NCBI GenBank assembly: GCA_003170295.1
Contig: PNAJ01000050.1
Location: forward strand, 1 to 64,000
Source of the DNA: Bryobacterales bacterium
GTDB taxonomy: Bacteria > Acidobacteriota > Terriglobia > Bryobacterales > Bryobacteraceae
DNA: 64,000 nucleotides
Direction of reading: 5' to 3'
In this document: positions 8,496-17,170 of the stretch, in pieces
Position numbering within the stretch: position 1 is the first letter of the stretch
How the letters are laid out: every line of letters begins with the position of its first letter
The notes under the pieces: model-generated
Told to the model about the DNA's origin: nothing
Databases searched by the model: none
What the model saw: the letters and a program-made list of their open reading frames with translations, nothing else
Made by a program: the position numbers and the translations under genes

Positions 8496-10044
8496 TTTAA
8501 TTCTCCTACTATTTCCTGTTTTCTCGTCGCTCTCAGCCCAAACGCCTGCCCCTCTGACGGACCCTCTCGGCCGTACCACTCCGCGCGGAACCGTCGTCGG
8601 ATTCCTCACCGCTGCACACAAGGGCGACTGGACCGCCGCCGCTCAATACCTCGACAGCACCAAAGGCGAGGACCCAGTCGAACTCGCCACCGAACTCAGC
8701 GTCGTTCTCGACCAGGGGCTGCCCGCCAACCTCGATCAGCTCAGCGACAAGCCGGAAGGCACCCGCGAACTCGCCGGAACCATCGCCACCAATGGCGGAC
8801 CCCTCAACGTAACGCTCGAACGCGTTCGCCGCGGTTCACAGTTTCTCTGGCTATTCTCCCCCGACACGCTCAAGGAAATCCCCGCGGTTTACGACGAATT
8901 CAACTCCGCCTGGATTCCCGATTACATCCCTCATGCTCTTCTCCGACGCGGATGGCTCGGCATTCCCCTCTGGCAATGGGTAGTGCTAGCAATAGGAGTC
9001 GCGCTGGCGCTTTTTGTTGCAGCCTTTATTCGGAAAATTGCAGTCCCCCTGCTCCGCCGCCTGTTCCGATCGATCTCCGACGAACAGGACGAGTATCTGC
9101 TCGACCGCCTCACCGGCCCTCTGCGCGGCTTAGCTTCGCTCGTCGTGCTGGAGGCGACCGTCTCGTTTCTCCGTCTGCCTCTGTTCGCCCGCCAAGTCTG
9201 GTTCTTCGCCGGTGGAGGCTTGGCGATCGTCCTGGCCGGCTGGCTTTTCGCGCGTGCGATTAATGTCTCCGGCAGACTTCTCGGCCGACGCGTGGAGCGC
9301 CGTGGAGGAGCCGACGCCACCGCCGTCATCCGCCTCTGCGAACGAATCCTTACCGTCATCATTTTCGGTGTCGTCCTGGTAGAACTGCTCCGGCTCGCGC
9401 ACCTGGTGAAGGACGTTTCTACGCTGGTGGCCGGCCTCGGCGTCGGAGGCATCGCCATTGCCTTAGCCGCCCAGAAGACGCTCGAAAACCTGTTCGGCGG
9501 CGTCTCCATTATTTTCGACAAAACCATCCGCGTCGGCGACACCTGCCGCATCGGCGACCAGACCGGCGTGGTCGAGGACATCGGCCTCCGCTCGACCTCC
9601 CTGCGCACCGACGCCCGCACCGTGCTGACCGTCCCCAATAGCCAGCTCTCGGCAATGAATATTGAAAATTTCGGAATGCGTGAGAAGATTTATTTCCGCC
9701 ACGTAATCGGCATCCGCTCGGAGACCAGCGCCCAGCAAATGCGCGGCCTCCTCGACGCACTTCGCAAATTGCTCGAAGGAGACCCCCGAGTCGAGCCGTC
9801 CACCTCCCGTGTCCGCCTGATCCGCTTCGGCGAATCGTCGCTCGATATCGAAGTCGTCGCCTACATCCTCACCACTGACGGCCTTAAATTTCTAGAAACG
9901 CAAGAGGATCTGCTCCTCCGCATCATGGACACCATCGAAGCCAACGGCACCGCCACGGCATTCCCATCGCAGACACTTTATCTGGGTCGCGACAATCGCC
10001 TGCCTACCGCTGACTCGCCTCGCCCCGCAGAACCTTCTCGTTGA
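8467..10044 (+). CDS. MscS-family mechanosensitive ion channel
   Basis: 525 residues. A GTG start at 8467 has AGGAG exactly 7 bases upstream (8455-8459) and leads into a cleavable leader (MKRRMFRILILLLFPVFSS). A periplasmic domain of about 110 residues is followed by several membrane spans and the MscS core, with the pore helix ALAAQKTLENLFGG and beta-domain motifs KTIRVGDTCRIGDQTGVVEDI and LTVPNSQLSAMNIEN. It should release solutes on hypo-osmotic shock. The N-terminal extra domain puts it among the larger MscS types. It overlaps the divergent DUF481 gene at the 5' end and the convergent DinB-like gene by 41 bases at the 3' end. Confidence 0.93.
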   Translation: MIMKRRMFRILILLLFPVFSSLSAQTPAPLTDPLGRTTPRGTVVGFLTAAHKGDWTAAAQYLDSTKGEDPVELATELSVVLDQGLPANLDQLSDKPEGTRELAGTIATNGGPLNVTLERVRRGSQFLWLFSPDTLKEIPAVYDEFNSAWIPDYIPHALLRRGWLGIPLWQWVVLAIGVALALFVAAFIRKIAVPLLRRLFRSISDEQDEYLLDRLTGPLRGLASLVVLEATVSFLRLPLFARQVWFFAGGGLAIVLAGWLFARAINVSGRLLGRRVERRGGADATAVIRLCERILTVIIFGVVLVELLRLAHLVKDVSTLVAGLGVGGIAIALAAQKTLENLFGGVSIIFDKTIRVGDTCRIGDQTGVVEDIGLRSTSLRTDARTVLTVPNSQLSAMNIENFGMREKIYFRHVIGIRSETSAQQMRGLLDALRKLLEGDPRVEPSTSRVRLIRFGESSLDIEVVAYILTTDGLKFLETQEDLLLRIMDTIEANGTATAFPSQTLYLGRDNRLPTADSPRPAEPSR

Positions 10045-10552
10045 AGCCCCCCGACCCTCCCCGAGGCACGCTCAGCGATTGCCACCGAGCGCCCTGAAAA
10101 TGCTTGGCGACGAACACGATTTGCCCGCAGTGATAGGAGTAATGCGCCATCTGCCGGTTGATCGCCTGCATCACCGAGTGAGCCTCACCGCGAATCGTGA
10201 TCGTCCGCGTCAGATCCGCATCCGTCAGCGGTTCGAGCGCGGTAAACAGGCACTCCCAACCCTGCTCCCATAAACTCAAAAGAGCCTCGCGCCCCGCCGG
10301 CGGTTCCACAAATTCGCTGTCCCGATTCCGGTCCACCTTCTCGCCGTCGCTCGTAAGAAAATCCGTCCACCGCGACCGCATGTTGCCCGCCATGTGCTTA
10401 ACGATCACCGCAATCGAATTCATCTCGCCATCGAGAACCGCATAAAGTTGATCGTCGGAAACCTGCGCCATCGCCCCGTCAGCCAGCTTCTTGTAATAGC
10501 GGAACAGCGTCAGCGAGTCCTCAATGTAGGACGTTGTAAATTGCAGCGCCAT
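10004..10552 (-). CDS. DUF1572 / DinB-like four-helix protein
   Basis: 182 residues. The helical bundle pattern with spaced histidines (AVIVKHMAGNMRSRW, RQMAHYSYHCGQIVF) matches DUF1572 of the DinB/YfiT superfamily, where three His residues bind a metal. Some relatives are thiol-dependent transferases, but the function here is unknown. The N-terminus MALQFTTSYIEDS has no signal peptide. The 3' end runs 41 bases into the end of the convergent channel gene. The 5' end faces the toxin-antitoxin operator. Confidence 0.85.
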   Translation of the reverse strand: MALQFTTSYIEDSLTLFRYYKKLADGAMAQVSDDQLYAVLDGEMNSIAVIVKHMAGNMRSRWTDFLTSDGEKVDRNRDSEFVEPPAGREALLSLWEQGWECLFTALEPLTDADLTRTITIRGEAHSVMQAINRQMAHYSYHCGQIVFVAKHFQGARWQSLSVPRGGSGGFNEKVLRGEASQR

Positions 10553-10595
10553 ATTCTCATCATGCGGCGTTTTGCTCTTGCCAGTCGCTTCCGAT

Positions 10596-10615
10596 GTTAT
10601 TACAATAGTAATAAC
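10596..10615. promoter_or_regulatory. 20-bp palindromic operator of the AbrB-Doc module
   Basis: A perfect inverted repeat, GTTATTAC-AATA-GTAATAAC, lies 16 bases before the antitoxin ATG and 43 bases from the divergent DinB-like gene start. Position and symmetry fit the binding site of the AbrB/MazE-type antitoxin, which typically represses its own promoter. Confidence 0.8.
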
Positions 10616-10631
10616 TCACAGGAGACAGATC

Positions 10632-10859
10632 ATGGTAGAACTCAAGGTCCGCAAATTTGGCAATTCGCTGGGAGTTGTGCTGCCGAAGGACGTTATCAAC
10701 CGCCTGCACACCAAAGACGGCGAACCCCTCTTCCTGATCGAAGCGCCGGACGGCAGCTACCGGTTAACGCCCTACGATCCCGCCTTCGAAAAGAAAATGG
10801 CGAAAGCCGAAGACATCATCGCCCGCTATCGCAACACGCTCCACGTTCTGGCGAAGTGA
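10632..10859 (+). CDS. AbrB/MazE-family antitoxin
   Basis: 75 residues from the ATG at 10632, with AGGAGA about 7 bases upstream. The swapped-hairpin AbrB DNA-binding domain fills the N-terminus (VELKVRKFGNSLGVVLPKDV); the C-terminal helix (KMAKAEDIIARYRN) should neutralise the toxin. It binds DNA as a dimer, probably at the palindrome 10596-10615. Its stop overlaps the toxin start as GTGA, the usual arrangement with the antitoxin made first. Confidence 0.92.
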   Translation: MVELKVRKFGNSLGVVLPKDVINRLHTKDGEPLFLIEAPDGSYRLTPYDPAFEKKMAKAEDIIARYRNTLHVLAK

Positions 10860-11245
10860 AGGAACCAGCCTGGATAGACGAGCGCGACGCCCTGGCGCTG
10901 CACGACCGCCTTCTCGCCCTCCACGGCGGAGCATCGGGCGTGCGTGACGAAGGATTGCTAAAATCCGCCTTGGCCAGAGCACAGCAGATCCGTGCCTACG
11001 CCGACGCGCCGTCCATCATCGACATGGCCGCAGCCTACACCACGGGCATCGTACGCAATCATCCTTTCATTGATGGCAACAAGCGCACTGGCTTCGTGGT
11101 CGGAATCCTGTTTCTCGAACTGAATGGCTACACTTTCACGGCAAACGAAGAGGATGCGACCCAAGCCGTTTTGAAGCTGGCAGCCGGCACGCTCGATGAA
11201 GCCGGTTATACGAATTTCCTGCGCACAAATACCCAACGCGCATAA
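10856..11245 (+). CDS. doc: Doc-type Fic-domain toxin
   Basis: 129 residues starting at a GTG that overlaps the antitoxin stop. The Fic core HPFIDGNKRTG (His69) is the catalytic loop of the Doc branch, which inactivates elongation factor Tu by phosphorylation in the best-studied case. Upstream ALHDRLLALHGGASGVRDEGLL is also typical of Doc. Doc is normally paired with a Phd antitoxin; here the partner is AbrB-like, a known but less common combination. All catalytic-loop residues are intact, so the toxin should be active when released. Confidence 0.93.
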   Translation: MKEPAWIDERDALALHDRLLALHGGASGVRDEGLLKSALARAQQIRAYADAPSIIDMAAAYTTGIVRNHPFIDGNKRTGFVVGILFLELNGYTFTANEEDATQAVLKLAAGTLDEAGYTNFLRTNTQRA

Positions 11246-11282
11246 ACGTCAGCGGCATATTTGTCGCTCTGAGGTTAGATCT

Positions 11283-11766
11283 TTACCCAGTCTGTCCCGT
11301 TTTCGCAGAAGAGCGAATAGCCGCTACTTGCGTCATGAGTCGATCACCATAAGGCGTCAGTGTCCAAGCAAGGCCAGTCCTCCCAACCGCATTCTGGACT
11401 TTGACCTCCCGAATTAGGCCAATTGCACGGAGTTGGACCTTAGTGCGCTGGAAGTCTTCGTCACGTGGATAGCAGCTATAGATCACCTCGTGTGTCCTAT
11501 CTTGATAGCGATTTCGAAACACTTCGGTGAGTTGGTCTTTGAGCTGCTGTTCGGACACTTGGCTGATTAGGAGGGGCCCCAGAATCGTAAGAATTTCGTT
11601 CCAGCTCCACTTCTCTGTACTGTCACGGCTTTGATTACCCAACTGGAAACAGCTCCATCCCAGTCGGTATGCAATCAAGCGCCAAAAGCGACTGCATCAC
11701 CTCGCGCCGCTCCTCGTGCAAGCCCTCATAGGTGGAACTGACGAACACCTGATAGCGCTTGTCCAT
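11283..11766 (-). pseudogene. DUF4062 protein gene with internal deletion and frameshift
   Basis: The minus strand starts at ATG 11766 with the unmistakable DUF4062 beginning ([20 protein letters not shown], then [10 protein letters not shown]) and stops after 43 codons at 11635. From about 11640 the next frame carries the C-terminal end of the same kind of protein (KVQLRAIGLI, then LTPYGDRLMTQ). The whole middle of the protein, normally well over 100 residues, is missing. A single deletion that also shifted the frame explains this. DUF4062 proteins often occur in defence or stress islands; this one is dead. It lies next to the toxin-antitoxin pair. Confidence 0.82.
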
Positions 11767-11890
11767 TTTAGTGCTCCTGATCTTGTAACTCGATTCTAGC
11801 GAGGTGACCGCCACACTTTCATCAGATGATTTCCCCAGAGAAAACTCCCCCCCTCACCCCACTACTTAATACCCCAACGAGGGTAAGCAA

Positions 11891-13861
11891 ATGATAGGAA
11901 TAATCCTTGTCGCCTTGACCGCCGCGCTCGCCGCCGCTCAAACCCCCGACCCCGCTTACGCTCCGCTCCAAAAAGCCTACGACGCCCTCCGCGCCAAGGA
12001 CTATGACCGAGCCGTCGACGCCTTCCAACAAGCCATCAAAATCTCCCCCGACCGCCCTGCCATGCGCAAGGATCTGGCCTACACGCTCCTCAAAATCGGA
12101 GAAAACGAAGCCGCGCGCGACCAGTTCGCCGAGGCCATGCGCCTCGACCCTCGCGACGACCACGTGGCTTTCGAATACGCGTTCCTCTGTTACGAAACCA
12201 AGCAGCAAGCCATCGCCCGCCGCATCTTCGACCGCATCCGCAAAATGGGAAATACCACGGCAGCCGACGCTTTCGAGAATATCGATCGCCCCCTCCGCGA
12301 AGGCATCGCCCGATGGACCGATGCTCTGAAGATGTCCCCCGACAATTTCAGCGCCCACGAAGAACTAGCCCGCCTTGCCGAACAGCGCGACGAACTATCT
12401 CTCGCCGCCGACCACTATCGAAAAGCCTGGACCCTTCGCCCGGATCGCCGCAGTCTGCTGCTCGATCTCGGCCGCGTCTTCCATGAAATGTCCCGCAATG
12501 AGGAAGCGCAAGCGGCCTTGCTCGCCGCCTCCCGAGGAGCCGAGCCGCGCGTGGCGGAACAGGCGCGCGAGCTGCTCCCCAAGCGCTATCCATATGTATA
12601 CGAGTTTCATCGCGCCCTCGCGCTCGATCCCCGCAACCTCGAACTGCGCCGCGAACTGGCGTATCTGCACATCGAAATGAAGAATCGCGCCGACGCGGAA
12701 AAGGAATTTCGAATCGTAGTGGATAGCGCCCCGAACGACCTGCTCTCCGTCGCGCAACTCGGCCTGCTCCACTGGACCCGAGGCGATCAGGAGGGCGCGC
12801 TGCCTCTGCTGCAACGCGTGCTTTCCGGGGGCGATCTGGAGCTCGCCGAGCGCGTCCGCACCGCGATGAAGACGCCCGAAAGTCTCCAACGCCGGGAGAC
12901 CAAGTCCGCCGGATCGGATCAAGCTCGCCTTCTCGGCGAAAAAAGCCTTGAGAAAGGCTATTTGCAGGACGCCCTGAAATATTTCCGCATCGCTCATGAG
13001 AACGACGCGCAGGATTATGGCGTCATGCTGAAGCTCGGCTGGACCTACAACATGTTGAAGGACGATCAGGAAGCCGTGCGATGGTTCGCGCTAGCCCGCC
13101 AGAGTCCCGATCCCTCCATCGCGTCGGAAGCGTCGCGCGCCTGGCGTAACCTGCAGCCTGATACTGAGCGATTCCGCACCACCGTCTGGGTCTTTCCAGT
13201 GTTTTCCACCCGATGGAACGACCTGTTCGCATACGCGCAAGCGAAGACCGAACTGCGCCTCGCCAATCCCTGGCTGCGGCCGTATCTTTCCGTCCGCCTT
13301 GTTGGCGATTCGCGCGGCGCGGTCGACCTCGCCAACTATGGCCCGCAATATTTGAGCGAGCGCAGCGTCATCCTCGCGGCCGGTGTAGCAACGAAGGCTT
13401 TCCACGGCGCCACCGGATGGTTCGAAGCCGGCGAATCGTTGCGATCGAATCCCGGACACGTGCTGCCCGATTATCGCGGCGGCGTGTCGTACCTAAAAGG
13501 CTTCGGCCAGCTTCTCACAAAGGGCGCCCATGGCGCCTTCGCCGAAACCAACGACGACGGCATCTACGTCAGCCGTTTCAATAAGGATACGCTGCTCTAT
13601 TCCCAGAATCGAGCCGGATTCACCCTGCGCAACACTCAGTTGTATTGGAACGCGAACGCGACGGTCGATATGCAGGGCCAGTATTGGGCGAACACCGTCG
13701 AAACAGGCCCCGGCATAAAATTCAAATTCGAAGGCGCTCGCGTCCCACTCCTCTTTTCCCTCAACCTGCTGCGCGGAGCGTATTTAATCAACCAAGGCAA
13801 TCCGCGAGCCCCAAATTTCAACGATCTGCGAATCGGAGTCTGGTATGCCTTCACTCACTAA
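11891..13861 (+). CDS. Secreted TPR protein with C-terminal outer membrane barrel
   Basis: 656 residues with a signal peptide (MIGIILVALTAALAAAQ). At least six tetratricopeptide units cover residues 20-400 (LQKAYDALRAKDYDRAVDAF, then LGWTYNMLKDDQEAVRWFA). From about residue 420 the pattern changes to alternating beta strands ending in GVWYAFTH, as in the barrel domains of NfrA/PgaA/PelB-type exporters. Such TPR-porin proteins export polysaccharides or act as surface receptors. It overlaps the next gene, a TIM-barrel enzyme-like protein, by 17 bases. No polysaccharide synthase is nearby, so the export role is only a suggestion. Confidence 0.72.
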   Translation: MIGIILVALTAALAAAQTPDPAYAPLQKAYDALRAKDYDRAVDAFQQAIKISPDRPAMRKDLAYTLLKIGENEAARDQFAEAMRLDPRDDHVAFEYAFLCYETKQQAIARRIFDRIRKMGNTTAADAFENIDRPLREGIARWTDALKMSPDNFSAHEELARLAEQRDELSLAADHYRKAWTLRPDRRSLLLDLGRVFHEMSRNEEAQAALLAASRGAEPRVAEQARELLPKRYPYVYEFHRALALDPRNLELRRELAYLHIEMKNRADAEKEFRIVVDSAPNDLLSVAQLGLLHWTRGDQEGALPLLQRVLSGGDLELAERVRTAMKTPESLQRRETKSAGSDQARLLGEKSLEKGYLQDALKYFRIAHENDAQDYGVMLKLGWTYNMLKDDQEAVRWFALARQSPDPSIASEASRAWRNLQPDTERFRTTVWVFPVFSTRWNDLFAYAQAKTELRLANPWLRPYLSVRLVGDSRGAVDLANYGPQYLSERSVILAAGVATKAFHGATGWFEAGESLRSNPGHVLPDYRGGVSYLKGFGQLLTKGAHGAFAETNDDGIYVSRFNKDTLLYSQNRAGFTLRNTQLYWNANATVDMQGQYWANTVETGPGIKFKFEGARVPLLFSLNLLRGAYLINQGNPRAPNFNDLRIGVWYAFTH

Positions 13862-15914
13862 GCCTAATTTTCCCCCGCCGCCAACGAAATCCGATTCTTT
13901 GTGGCGCGCGCCCCCAGGCGTGCCGCGTCGACACTCGTGTCGCCGCTGTAATTTATTCACCATCCTCCTGGCAGCCTCGCTAGCCAACGCCGCCCCCACT
14001 CTCTCCTTTCACGTGATGGGCAGCGACCCCGGCTCCTGGCCCGCAATCCTCTCCTCGATCGGCCTAAGCGCCAGCGCCCCCGGCGACGTTCTAGTCATCC
14101 CCACCGGCACACAAGCATCATTTGAGGAATGCCAGTCGCGTATCGAGCGCGGCGCAGTCCTCATCATCGAAGGACAGTCTCCGCTAGCCGAGTCCTTCGG
14201 CTTTCACGCGACGACGAAACCCCACGTCATCGTTCGCAGCGTCGAAGATGTCCGTTCGCCGAAACTGCCGATCGTCTGGGAAAAACCTCTCGACGTGCCC
14301 GTCTTCGAAATACCGAAAGAGGCCCGCGTGTTCGCGGCGGAGCGCTGGCAGGGCGTGCCGCTGATGGCCGGTTTCAAGCGAGCGAAAGGCGCAGTGCTAT
14401 GGATCGCCGCGTCCCCAGGACCGTACGGTTACGAGCGATTTCCCTACATCCCACAAGCTCTCACCGACCTCGGTCTCGAAGCGCCGTTTCGATCGGAGCG
14501 CCTGTGGGCCTTCTTCGATTCCGCCTATCGCTCGCGCGTCGATATCGATTACTTCGCCGCGCGTTGGAAGGCCTCGGGCATCGGCGCGCTGCACGTAGCC
14601 GCCTGGCATTATTGGGAGCGCGATCCGCAAGCGGACGATTACTTGCGCAAGCTGATCGAAGCCTGCCATCGTAATGGAATCGTGGTGTACGCGTGGCTCG
14701 AACTGCCTCACGTCAGCGAAAAATTCTGGGACCAGCATCCCGAATGGCGCGAAAAGACGGCCCTGCTGCAGGACGCGCAACTCGATTGGCGAAAGCTGAT
14801 GAATCTCACCAATCGAGCCGCGTTCGCCGAAGTATCGAAGGGCGCGCGCGACCTGATCGGCCGTTTCGATTGGGACGGCGTGAACCTGGCCGAGCTTTAT
14901 TTTGAATCGCTCGAAGGTTTCTCGAACCCCGCGCGCATGACCCCTTTTAACGACGATGTGCGCGCCGGATTTCGCTTGAAATCGGGCTTTGACCCCATCG
15001 AATTATGGTCAATTAAGGCTAAACAAGCCTCCGAAATAGCACAATTCGTCGACTTTAGGGCCGATTTAGCGCGTCGTCAACAGGCAGAATGGCTCGCTCA
15101 GATCGACGATATCCGCAAAACTAAGCCTCATCTCGACCTGGCGCTGACCCACGTTGACGACCGTTTCGACACCACCATGCACGAAAAAATCGGCGCCGAC
15201 GCCTCGCGCCTGCTGCCGATGCTGAGTTCTCATGACTTTACGTTTCTCATTGAGGACCCGGCCACCATCTGGAACCTCGGCCCGCAGCGCTATCCGCAAA
15301 TTGCCGCCCGTTATGCCGGCCTCACGCCCTCGCAGGACAAATTAGCCATTGATATCAATGTCGTAGAGCGCTATCAGGACGTCTATCCCACCAAACAACA
15401 AACCGGCACCGAATTGTTTGAGCTGGTCCACACCGCGTCCGCCTCATTTCCGCGCGTCGCGCTGTACTTCGAGAACTCCATTCTCCCCCCTGACTTAGCG
15501 CTTTTATCCGCCGCCGCATCGTCGGTCGATCGCGCCGAAATGGTCGGCGGAAAGTTGGTGGTCGAATCGCGCCGAGGCGCAGGCATTCCCTGGCAAGGAC
15601 CGGCGCTGGTCGACGGAAGACCGTGGCCGGTTTTGAACGGCAAAACGCTATGGCTGCCCCGCGGACCCCATTCCGTCGAACCGAGTGCAAAACCTATCAC
15701 GCTAGAAATACTCGATTTCAACGGCGACCTCAAGTCCGCCAAGGTGATTTCAAATGGACTCGAGTTCGCGTATCAAAGCAGCGCCCGCGCGCTGGCGACG
15801 CTTGAACATGCGCCCGGCAAAGTGGAAATCGACGGCGCGGAAGTGAAACCGGAGCTGGCCGGAAATGTTCTAATACTGCCGCGCGGGCAGCATCTGGTGA
15901 CGCTCACGAATTAG
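13845..15914 (+). CDS. Secreted TIM-barrel glycoside-hydrolase-like protein
   Basis: 689 residues. The central part looks like a glycoside-hydrolase-like barrel (SRVDIDYFAARWKASGIGAL, NGIVVYAWLELPHVSEKFW, FDWDGVNLAELYFESLEG with acidic residues at strand ends), followed by a C-terminal beta domain. It is not a family I can name; a GHL or PslG/PgaB-like relation is possible. The start is odd: the only ATG (13845) lies within the preceding gene, and codons 19-35 are encoded by a dispersed palindromic repeat before the hydrophobic leader FTILLAASLANA. Either the repeat has become part of the signal region or a non-standard start after it is used. The 3' end overlaps the convergent membrane gene by 45 bases. 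Confidence 0.65.
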   Translation: MPSLTKPNFPPPPTKSDSLWRAPPGVPRRHSCRRCNLFTILLAASLANAAPTLSFHVMGSDPGSWPAILSSIGLSASAPGDVLVIPTGTQASFEECQSRIERGAVLIIEGQSPLAESFGFHATTKPHVIVRSVEDVRSPKLPIVWEKPLDVPVFEIPKEARVFAAERWQGVPLMAGFKRAKGAVLWIAASPGPYGYERFPYIPQALTDLGLEAPFRSERLWAFFDSAYRSRVDIDYFAARWKASGIGALHVAAWHYWERDPQADDYLRKLIEACHRNGIVVYAWLELPHVSEKFWDQHPEWREKTALLQDAQLDWRKLMNLTNRAAFAEVSKGARDLIGRFDWDGVNLAELYFESLEGFSNPARMTPFNDDVRAGFRLKSGFDPIELWSIKAKQASEIAQFVDFRADLARRQQAEWLAQIDDIRKTKPHLDLALTHVDDRFDTTMHEKIGADASRLLPMLSSHDFTFLIEDPATIWNLGPQRYPQIAARYAGLTPSQDKLAIDINVVERYQDVYPTKQQTGTELFELVHTASASFPRVALYFENSILPPDLALLSAAASSVDRAEMVGGKLVVESRRGAGIPWQGPALVDGRPWPVLNGKTLWLPRGPHSVEPSAKPITLEILDFNGDLKSAKVISNGLEFAYQSSARALATLEHAPGKVEIDGAEVKPELAGNVLILPRGQHLVTLTN
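13899..13947 (+). repeat. Composite palindromic repeat (family P), copy A, inside a coding frame
   Basis: It matches copies at 57297-57353 and 61288-61341 (reverse). Shared blocks are TTGTGGCGCGCGC, GTGCCGCGTCG and the inverted repeat CGACAC-TC-GTGTCG followed by CCGC. It lies between the true end of the TPR gene and the leader peptide of the following gene and is read in frame. Confidence 0.8.
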
Positions 15915-16826
15915 CGAAAACAGCAGCCAACCGGCGCGCCATAAATGGATCGCAACTGCAACGGCGACGGATATATGGAACGTCACATTCGCCCACTCCG
16001 CGACATCCTGATACTGTGAACTTACAACGTACGGACCCTGAAAATATAGGATCACGCCAGTCGTCACGCCAATGCCCCTCAAGATCAGGTCCAAAATTCG
16101 AGCCTGCCGCCGTGGCAGCCACCGGAACAGAGTAAAGAATCGCAGCACCAACTCCGCGCAGAGCAGCGTGACGATCGCTCCATAAAATAACGGCCATCGC
16201 GGCCAGAACTTCATGTCCAGAGCCGGAAGATACAGAGCGCCCGGGCCCAACATTATGTAAGGCCACTGTGGCGTCAGCGCCAGCCAGGCCGTTCCCACCG
16301 CGACGGAGATGAATTCGAAAATGTTTCGTGCCGTCGGACCTTCTTCGGCAGCCGCCTTCAACGCGGGCAGCTTGCGTGGATCCCATTTGTCTAACACCGC
16401 GCCTTTGTATCGATCGAGAAGCGCAAAAATCAGCGTGATGATGCTCACTTGCGCGACGAGAGGGATCAGGATTCCAGGAAATACAGCACGGACGATCAAC
16501 GACGCGGGGAAAAGGATCAGCAGCGTGATCGAGAGATTCAGAACCAGTATGTTCTTGTAGAACGGAAACATCTCCGGCCCGATCAATTGCACACCGAAGG
16601 CGAGCCCCAGATTGCCCTCGCGATACCGGCCGGCGATGATCGTGGGATTCCCGTGATGCCGCAGTATCTCCGCCTGCTCGTCTTCGCTCAACGGACGCCC
16701 TAACTCTTCCTCCCGATCCTCCATCTGCGACAGAATATTGACCCGCAGCTCTGCGATGATGTCGTCGCGCCGCGCCTTGGGCAACAACCTTCCCACCGCC
16801 TGCAGATATCGATTCAGCAAATTCAT
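15870..16826 (-). CDS. HAAS-domain membrane protein, partner of PadR regulator
   Basis: 318 residues from the ATG at 16826, which overlaps the PadR stop as ATGA. Residues 1-70 form the helical HAAS-type domain (NRYLQAVGRLLPKARRDDII, HHGNPTIIAGRY). The rest contains about six to seven membrane spans. Proteins of this class are regularly encoded directly after PadR regulators and are thought to work in envelope signalling, with the HAAS domain facing the cytoplasm. No enzyme motif is visible. The 3' end overlaps the convergent glycoside-hydrolase-like gene. Confidence 0.82.
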   Translation of the reverse strand: MNLLNRYLQAVGRLLPKARRDDIIAELRVNILSQMEDREEELGRPLSEDEQAEILRHHGNPTIIAGRYREGNLGLAFGVQLIGPEMFPFYKNILVLNLSITLLILFPASLIVRAVFPGILIPLVAQVSIITLIFALLDRYKGAVLDKWDPRKLPALKAAAEEGPTARNIFEFISVAVGTAWLALTPQWPYIMLGPGALYLPALDMKFWPRWPLFYGAIVTLLCAELVLRFFTLFRWLPRRQARILDLILRGIGVTTGVILYFQGPYVVSSQYQDVAEWANVTFHISVAVAVAIHLWRAGWLLFSLIRERHQMLPARQY

Positions 16827-17161
16827 ACCTTTGACTCCTGGAAAATTCGTCGTAAAGACTCGTCCATGCCGCGCCATTCTTCTAACAGTTGTTTGAGGAC
16901 CACCTTGCCCTCTTTCGACAAGCGATAAAACCGCTTATTGCGCCTGTCTTCCTCGCGCCATTCGCTCGTGAGCAGTCCTTGGGTTTCGAGACGCCGCAGC
17001 AAAGGATAGAGCGTACTTTCTTCAATCTCCAGCCCCTCGTCAGCCAGGGCTTTGCGCAAAGTGTAGCCGTAATGTTCGGCGCGAAGCTGCGCCAGCACGG
17101 CCAGCACCAGACAACCGCGCCGCAGTTCGAGCTTCAGATTTTCGAACGGACTCTCGTTCAT
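16823..17161 (-). CDS. PadR-family transcriptional regulator
   Basis: 112 residues. The winged-helix PadR core is clear: GCLVLAVLAQLRAEHYGYTL, ESTLYPLLRRLETQGLLTSEW and NKRFYRLSKEGK. The C-terminal helix serves for dimerisation. The ATG at 17161 sits 9 bases from a 39-bp imperfect palindrome (17171-17209), the likely autoregulatory operator. It is translationally coupled to the HAAS membrane protein gene. Confidence 0.93.
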   Translation of the reverse strand: MNESPFENLKLELRRGCLVLAVLAQLRAEHYGYTLRKALADEGLEIEESTLYPLLRRLETQGLLTSEWREEDRRNKRFYRLSKEGKVVLKQLLEEWRGMDESLRRIFQESKV

Positions 17162-17170
17162 GCCGCTACC

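Noticed and set aside
7704..9263. 519-residue plus-strand frame antisense to the DUF481 gene
   Set aside because: Arg/His/Pro-rich shadow of two well-supported genes, with no recognisable domain.
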